Positions 5,010 through 6,546 of a DNA stretch of 6,546 nucleotides are shown piece after piece. This DNA is from Thermoplasmatales archaeon (GTDB lineage Archaea; Thermoplasmatota; E2; DHVEG-1). Location: the NCBI GenBank assembly GCA_023140035.1, contig JAGLML010000060.1:1-6546 (forward strand), given 5' to 3'. The translations under genes and the position numbers were made by a program. Positions within the stretch are counted from its first letter, which is position 1. Each line of letters begins with the position of its first letter. Below the pieces are notes generated by a model. That model worked only from the letters and a program-made list of their open reading frames with translations, had not been told where the DNA came from and ran no database searches.

Positions 5010-6546
5010 ATGCATTATAGAAACGGAAAAAAGAACATAGGCAAGAATATGCTAAGGCTAAGTAGTGTTGTTTTTATAACTGCAGTGATAATTTCATCTA
5101 CTTTTTCCTATTCCCCTAGAAGCGTTGCCAAAGATTTTAAAATAGAAATACAATCAGATAACTGGGCAAATACAGTTGCGAAGCCACTTGGAGATTGGTG
5201 GGATTTAGATTGGATGTATCGTAAGGAAATTAATATTAATCACAGTAAGGTCTCATCTGATCTTTTGAGTTTTCCAATAGTTATTGACATTGTTGATATC
5301 GATCTGGCTGTCAAGGCTCAATCAGATGGTGATGATATCGTTTTCACTGATGAAAGCGATGATAAGCTCCATCATGAGATTGAATCATATAATAGTAGTA
5401 CTGGACATCTTATTGCCTGGGTGAATGCTTCAAATCTATCAAGTAGTAGTGATACTACTCTCTACATGTATTATGGTAACCCAGTTTGTGGTAATCAGGA
5501 GAATGTCGAGGGTGTTTGGGATTCAGATTTTGAAGCGGTGTGGCATCTTGCGGAAAACGTTGGTGGTTCTGATGCATGGAAAGATAGTACCAGTAATGGA
5601 TATCATGGAACTGATGTGAATATGAATCAGACTGATCCCGGAACTGACCTTAATGCACCTGGTAAGGTTAACGGAGCCGTCCGACTCGACGGTAGTAATG
5701 ACAGTATCAATACGAGTTTATATCCTGGTGATAGTCCGCGAACGCTTGAATTTTGGGTTAATTTTGATTCCTTAGTCGGAGATTCAGCCGTGGGCTGTCA
5801 TGATAGTGCAAATCATCGATTCTATGCAGGGTTAAGAGGAAGCAATGCATTTTTTGGAGTGGGTGACACAGCCTCCGCAGATGTACCAATTAACGTATCT
5901 ACAGGTATTTGGCATTACATAACCATTACTGCAGATGGATCGCTCGCTCGTTATTATTTAAATGATGTTGAAATAACTAGTTTTTCCTATAGTCAATCCG
6001 GGGCATCTACTCTTAGTTTTACTATTGGATATACAAATGGCAATAATTATGGATTTTTTGATGGCATTATTGATGAGATTCGTGTTTCCTACATAAATAG
6101 AAGCGAAGGGTGGATTTCCACTTGCTTTAACAACCAGAACGATTCCGATTCCTTTTATTATGTCGGAAACGAAGAAATGCAAGTTCTTGAGAATCACCCT
6201 CCTAATAAACCTATTAATCCACAACCAGAAAATAATTCTGAAGATGTTACGATAAATCCAACTTTAAGTGTATTGGTAACAGACCCTGATAATGATACGA
6301 TGAATGTCTCTTTTTATGACGCATCAGATGATAGTTTAATTGGTTTTGATAATGATGTATCAAATGGAAGCAGGGCAGAAGTACCATGGTCTGGTCTACA
6401 ATATAATACAACCTACAGTTGGTATGCGATAGCAAATGATTCAATAATTGAAAACAGATCAGATAATTGGACATTCACAACAATACTACCTCCAGAAGAA
6501 AACAATCCGCCTTATAAGCCAATTAATCCACAACCAGAAAATAATT
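5010..6546 (+). CDS. Secreted DUF2341-LamG protein with Fn3-like repeats (partial, 3' end beyond right edge)
   Basis: An open frame of 512 codons reaches the right edge without a stop. The ATG at 5010 follows GGGATGA, and an in-frame TGA at 5001-5003 excludes extension. The N-terminus MHYRNGKKNIGKN plus a hydrophobic stretch (about 17-34) is a signal peptide or anchor. Residues about 60-165 match DUF2341: WWDLDWMYRKEI, FPIVIDIVD, DGDDIVFTD and TLYMYYGN. Residues about 168-370 are a LamG/concanavalin-like domain: FEAVWHLAEN, DSTSNGYHG, VNGAVRLDGSND, LEFWVNFDS, IWHYITITADG and FFDGIIDEIRVS. It ends with RSEGWISTCFNNQ, the usual trailer of this pair. A 103-residue Fn3-like module follows at 397-499, and a second begins at 500. 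DUF2341-LamG pairs are typical of large archaeal and bacterial surface proteins and probably bind carbohydrate. The repeat and N-terminus relate it to the minus-strand lamin-tail gene at the left edge. Confidence 0.92.
   Translation, partial: MHYRNGKKNIGKNMLRLSSVVFITAVIISSTFSYSPRSVAKDFKIEIQSDNWANTVAKPLGDWWDLDWMYRKEININHSKVSSDLLSFPIVIDIVDIDLAVKAQSDGDDIVFTDESDDKLHHEIESYNSSTGHLIAWVNASNLSSSSDTTLYMYYGNPVCGNQENVEGVWDSDFEAVWHLAENVGGSDAWKDSTSNGYHGTDVNMNQTDPGTDLNAPGKVNGAVRLDGSNDSINTSLYPGDSPRTLEFWVNFDSLVGDSAVGCHDSANHRFYAGLRGSNAFFGVGDTASADVPINVSTGIWHYITITADGSLARYYLNDVEITSFSYSQSGASTLSFTIGYTNGNNYGFFDGIIDEIRVSYINRSEGWISTCFNNQNDSDSFYYVGNEEMQVLENHPPNKPINPQPENNSEDVTINPTLSVLVTDPDNDTMNVSFYDASDDSLIGFDNDVSNGSRAEVPWSGLQYNTTYSWYAIANDSIIENRSDNWTFTTILPPEENNPPYKPINPQPENN
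6198..6546 (+). repeat. Fn3-like 103-residue module and start of a second copy
   Basis: The module at residues 397-499 starts PPNKPINPQPENNSEDVTINP, and the next copy starts PPYKPINPQPENN exactly 103 residues later. The last 28 bases of the window nearly repeat 6209-6236. The sequence closely follows the two modules of the minus-strand lamin-tail gene (VLVTDPDNDTM, NGSRAEV, YNTTYSWYA, ENRSD, WTFTTIL). Confidence 0.9.
6414..6487. repeat. Right arm of a long-distance inverted repeat (partner 605-678)
   Basis: This is the counterpart of 605-678 in opposite orientation, 70 of 74 bases identical by hand alignment. It encodes the C-terminal strands of the Fn3-like module. Homology continues at lower identity through the rest of the module on both sides. 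Confidence 0.88.

Noticed and set aside
5958..6474. Minus-strand open frames at 5958-6224 and 6247-6474, and a plus-strand frame at 5425-5619
   Set aside because: All are shadows of the DUF2341-LamG-Fn3 gene, whose frame carries recognisable domain motifs throughout.
1..6546. tRNA, rRNA, insertion sequence, transposase or integrase
   Set aside because: No cloverleaf, conserved rRNA stretch, terminal inverted repeats with target duplication, or recombinase motifs were seen. The inverted repeats found are coding modules, not element ends.

Overview
This AT-rich window most likely comes from an archaeon. Every gene start is preceded by an archaeal-type TATA element (TTTATATA or TTTAAATA), and four of the five starts also have a recognisable Shine-Dalgarno sequence. 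The domain styles (lamin-tail, DUF2341 plus LamG, Fn3-like repeats with 'DPDNDT' motifs, NosD-type beta-helix) resemble surface proteins of uncultured Euryarchaeota/Thermoplasmatota. That placement rests on style, not on a marker gene, and I see no housekeeping or RNA gene.

Layout from left to right. (1) Positions 1-1782, minus strand: 5' part of a secreted lamin-tail protein with tandem Fn3-like repeats, running off the left edge. (2) 1783-1983: divergent promoter region with one TATA box per strand. (3) 1984-3117, plus: secreted right-handed beta-helix protein of 377 aa. (4) 3118-3181: short convergent intergenic region with T-tracts on both strands. (5) 3182-4420, minus: membrane-anchored protein of 412 aa with an N-glycosylation-rich stalk and a C-terminal domain that may be a jelly roll. 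(6) 4601-4810, minus: small 69-aa unknown protein with its own promoter and strong SD. (7) 4811-5009: second divergent promoter region, with a tandem 8-bp repeat next to one TATA box. (8) 5010-6546, plus: 5' part of a secreted DUF2341-LamG-Fn3 protein, running off the right edge.

All four large genes encode exported, Asn/Thr-rich proteins, so the window reads as a cell-surface or adhesion locus. The two outer, truncated genes are mosaic relatives. They share the N-terminal motif MxYRxGKK and a 103-residue Fn3-like repeat, but carry different central domains. Because they lie on opposite strands, the shared repeats form long inverted repeats about 5.7 kb apart, including a 74-bp stretch with only four mismatches. 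This could support gene conversion or inversion between surface genes, and I regard it as the most interesting feature here. No enzyme of known pathway, mobile element or CRISPR array is visible.
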